Of a stretch of 64,000 nucleotides of DNA, positions 61,667 through 64,000 are shown in pieces. Where the stretch lies: positions 372,001-436,000 of the forward strand of contig NZ_FUWH01000001.1 in assembly GCF_900167075.1 (NCBI RefSeq), read 5' to 3'. Numbering within the stretch: position 1 is the stretch's first letter; the number at the start of each line of letters is the position of its first letter. A program made the position numbers and the translations under genes. This DNA comes from Sediminibacterium ginsengisoli. GTDB lineage: Bacteria; Bacteroidota; Bacteroidia; Chitinophagales; Chitinophagaceae. The notes below the pieces were generated by a model that was not told the DNA's origin, ran no database searches, and worked only from the letters and a program-made list of their open reading frames with translations.

Positions 61667-63586
61667 ATGAAACGTTTCTTCGGACTTCTAATCATAACAG
61701 TTGCATTTACTGCTACAAGTGCAGCAGCACAACCCTGGTCGGAAAAAATGACCGGAACGGTGATGCGTATCTGGGCAGACAGCATGGCCCTGAAACCGAA
61801 TCAGCCTGCAGGCTGGGCTTACGATCAGGGCTTGATCCTGAACGGGATTGAAAAGGTCTGGAAGCGTACCGGCAATGGTAAATATTTTGCCTATATCCAG
61901 AAAAGCATGGATTTTTTCGTGAACAAGGATGGCAGTATCAGAACGTACAAACCGGCGGATTATAATATCGACAATATCAAATGCGGCGACAACCTGCTGC
62001 TGTTATATGAGGTGCTGGGTGATGAGAAATACCGCAAGGCGGCAGGACTCCTCCGCGAACAGCTGAAAGCGCAGCCGCGCACCAATGAAGGCGGTTTCTG
62101 GCACAAGAAAAGATATCCTTACCAGATGTGGCTCGACGGCCTGTATATGGGTGAACCTTTTTATGCACGTTATGCAACCCTGTTTAATGAACCAGCCGCT
62201 TTCGACGATATCGCAAACCAGTTCATCTGGATGGAAAATCACGCAAGAGACAAACGGACGGGGCTGCTGTACCATGGCTGGGATGAAAGCAAAGCGGAAA
62301 AATGGGCAGATAAAACAACCGGCCTTTCGCCTCATTTCTGGGGCCGTGCCATGGGCTGGTATGGAATGGCATTGGTAGATGTGCTGGATAATTTTCCGAA
62401 AGATCATCCGAAAAGATCAGCATTAATAGCCATACTCAAACGTTATCTCACAGCAGTAAAATCTGTACAGGATAAGAACAGCGGTGTATGGTGGCAGATC
62501 CTTGATAAACCCGGACAGAAAGGAAACTATCTCGAAGCTTCTGCATCGAGCATGTTCGTTTATACTTTTGCGAAAGCAGTTCGGATGGGTTATACAGATG
62601 CGGCAGATTATGCGGGAGCTAAAAAAGCATACGACGGCCTCATCAAAACATTCATCAGCACAGATGCAAACGGTCAGGTTAACCTAAACCAGGTATGCCA
62701 GGTGGCAGGATTGGGTGGAAATCCTTATCGCGACGGAAGCTATGAATACTATGTAAGCGAACCCATCGTAACCAACGACCCGAAAGGAATCGGCGCATTT
62801 ATTCTTGCCGCATCAGAAATGGAAACACTGGCTGATATCCGTTCCGGCGCGGGTAATGGCAAGACGGTATTGCTAGATTATTACTTCAATAACGAACGCA
62901 GAAAAGACAAGGACGGAAACAATGTGCGCTTTCATTATACATGGGAAGATCAGTCCAACAGCGGCTTCTCTTTGTGGGGCAATATTTTCAGGAACAACGG
63001 CGCAGCAACACGGGCACTGGAAACAGCACCGACCGCAGCAGCCTTGAAACAGGCATCGGTATACATTATCGTAGACCCCGATATCCCTAAAGAAAATCCA
63101 ACACCCAACTACATACAACCACAACATACCAGTGTGATCGCTGACTGGGTAAAAGAGGGCGGTGTGCTTATATTGATGGGGAATGATACCGGCAATGCAG
63201 AGTTCGATCATTTTAACCAGCTGGCAGGAACCTTCGGAATACAGTTCGATAAAAACAGTACCTACCATGTGACCGGCAAGCAGTTCGAAATGGGCCTGAT
63301 CACTATCAATAAAAATAACAGCCTGTTCAGAACTGCAGAACGTGTTTACCTCAAAGAAGTAGCTACGCTAAGTCTTAAATCACCGGCGAGCCCGCTTGTA
63401 GTGGATAAGGATGGCCGCAATATCGTAGCTGTTGCAAAATATGGGAAAGGTTACGTGTTTGCAGTAGGCGACCCGTGGATTTATAACGAATATCTCGACG
63501 GAAGGCGCCTGCCTGCCAGCTTCCAGAATTTTGAAGCGGCAACAGATATAACCAAATGGGCATTGCAGCAGGCCCGTAAAAAATAA
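61667..63586 (+). CDS. GH105 unsaturated rhamnogalacturonyl hydrolase with DUF4350 domain
   Basis: The 639-residue exported protein has a GH105 (alpha/alpha)6 domain (about 25-380) with GWAYDQGLILNGI and MWLDGLYMGEP, where the catalytic Asp lies. A DUF4350-type domain with NNERRKDKDG and DWVKEGGVLILMGNDTGN fills the C-terminal half. GH105 removes the 4,5-unsaturated galacturonate left by pectin lyases. DUF4350 resembles a class I glutamine-amidotransferase-like fold of unknown use. It begins 5 bp after the CE12-GH28 stop. Confidence 0.9.
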   Translation: MKRFFGLLIITVAFTATSAAAQPWSEKMTGTVMRIWADSMALKPNQPAGWAYDQGLILNGIEKVWKRTGNGKYFAYIQKSMDFFVNKDGSIRTYKPADYNIDNIKCGDNLLLLYEVLGDEKYRKAAGLLREQLKAQPRTNEGGFWHKKRYPYQMWLDGLYMGEPFYARYATLFNEPAAFDDIANQFIWMENHARDKRTGLLYHGWDESKAEKWADKTTGLSPHFWGRAMGWYGMALVDVLDNFPKDHPKRSALIAILKRYLTAVKSVQDKNSGVWWQILDKPGQKGNYLEASASSMFVYTFAKAVRMGYTDAADYAGAKKAYDGLIKTFISTDANGQVNLNQVCQVAGLGGNPYRDGSYEYYVSEPIVTNDPKGIGAFILAASEMETLADIRSGAGNGKTVLLDYYFNNERRKDKDGNNVRFHYTWEDQSNSGFSLWGNIFRNNGAATRALETAPTAAALKQASVYIIVDPDIPKENPTPNYIQPQHTSVIADWVKEGGVLILMGNDTGNAEFDHFNQLAGTFGIQFDKNSTYHVTGKQFEMGLITINKNNSLFRTAERVYLKEVATLSLKSPASPLVVDKDGRNIVAVAKYGKGYVFAVGDPWIYNEYLDGRRLPASFQNFEAATDITKWALQQARKK

Positions 63587-63590
63587 ACAG

Positions 63591-64000
63591 ATGCAATTGA
63601 AGGCAACATATATACTGGTCCGTTTATTCTTCCTGTTCATTGGAACTGGCAGTGTATTGTCTGCAACTGCAGGGAAAGAGATCATCGTAGACAGCAAGGG
63701 CAAGGGCGATTTTCTCACGATCCAGGCTGCTATCAACAGTCTGCCGGAAAAAGCAGAGGCCCAGCGTGTGATCCTGGTACGTAATGGCGTTTATACGGAA
63801 AAGATTTTTCTAGACAAGAACTTCATCACATTAAAAGGAGAGGACAAGCAAAAAACGATACTCACAATTTCCCAATCGAGGGATATCTGGCGCTGCGAAC
63901 ATCCGGATGACTGGGGTGTTGCTACCATCAACCTGCAGGGCAGCGATATCGTTCTTGAAAATCTTTCCGTGATCAACAGTTTCGGGTTCGATAATCCTGA
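63591..64000 (+). CDS. Pectin methylesterase (CE8), N-terminal part (partial)
   Basis: ATG at 63591, 4 bp after the GH105 stop, opens a frame that runs off the window. A signal peptide (through VLSATAG) leads into IIVDSKGKGDFLTIQAAI and the first beta-helix coils of CE8. The part with catalytic residues is not in the window. It is a second CE8 besides that at 51996-52961, so the locus probably handles methyl esters at two stages. Confidence 0.85.
   Translation, partial: MQLKATYILVRLFFLFIGTGSVLSATAGKEIIVDSKGKGDFLTIQAAINSLPEKAEAQRVILVRNGVYTEKIFLDKNFITLKGEDKQKTILTISQSRDIWRCEHPDDWGVATINLQGSDIVLENLSVINSFGFDNP

Overview
The window is chromosomal DNA from a member of the Bacteroidetes, most likely the Chitinophagaceae (Chitinophaga or a close relative). 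The evidence is a SusC/SusD pair, OMP_b-brl-type barrels, an ExbB-ExbD-ExbD-TonB cassette, promoters of the form TTG-N19-22-TAnnTTTG, weak Shine-Dalgarno use and several DUF families typical of the phylum. These assignments come from reading the sequence and recalling the families; no database was searched.

Layout. 1-916 is the C-terminus of an outer-membrane beta-barrel protein. 1026-3759 is a metNIQ methionine importer behind a promoter, a folded leader and an intrinsic terminator that together look like a riboswitch or attenuator. 3864-5450 is a hipBA-type toxin-antitoxin pair with two matching operator-like repeats. 5524-5605 is tRNA-Leu(UAG). 5668-18796 is mostly housekeeping: RhlE-type helicase, free methionine sulfoxide reductase, flippase, an arfB-mbnP-mbnH operon, dtd, MazG-like, aminopeptidase P, GlyRS, an FNR-like reductase and a large metalloprotease. 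19135-24176 is an ExbB/ExbD/ExbD/TonB energy-transduction operon followed by a second, paralogous tonB; a 356-bp tandem repeat array separates the two tonB genes. mnmE follows.

26949-35389 is the most accessory-looking region. It holds two secreted-effector-like proteins, one with a papain-like Cys/His pair and a C-terminal membrane helix, the other with a duplicated module and an OTU-like cysteine protease end. It also holds a GYF_2 membrane protein paired with a 49-codon membrane peptide, AlgH/YqgE, lipoproteins and a DUF922 protease. Two exact copies of a perfect 34-bp palindrome lie here and a close relative lies near the start of the window. 35488-43064 is a compact signalling operon: REC-histidine kinase, a 1200-residue CHASE3 hybrid kinase with three receiver domains, a stand-alone receiver, CheR and CheB, ending in a class A beta-lactamase-like protein.

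43198-45949 encodes a DUF1080 glycosidase-like protein and a Tat-exported Gfo/Idh/MocA oxidoreductase. 45950-46600 is a junk-rich boundary with a C-rich minisatellite and a frameshifted IS256-family transposase remnant. From 46571 to the window end lies a pectin/rhamnogalacturonan polysaccharide utilisation locus: SusC, SusD, CE8 pectin methylesterase, GH43, two alpha/beta-hydrolase esterases, a convergent LacI regulator, a small winged-helix protein, a CE12-GH28 fusion, a GH105-DUF4350 protein and a second CE8 gene cut by the window edge. A shared 22-bp LacI-like operator motif sits upstream of both susC and the CE12-GH28 gene, so the two plus-strand blocks are probably co-regulated. SusCD would import oligogalacturonides, esterases would strip methyl and acetyl groups, GH28 would cut the backbone, and GH105 would remove unsaturated ends left by lyases that are not in this window.
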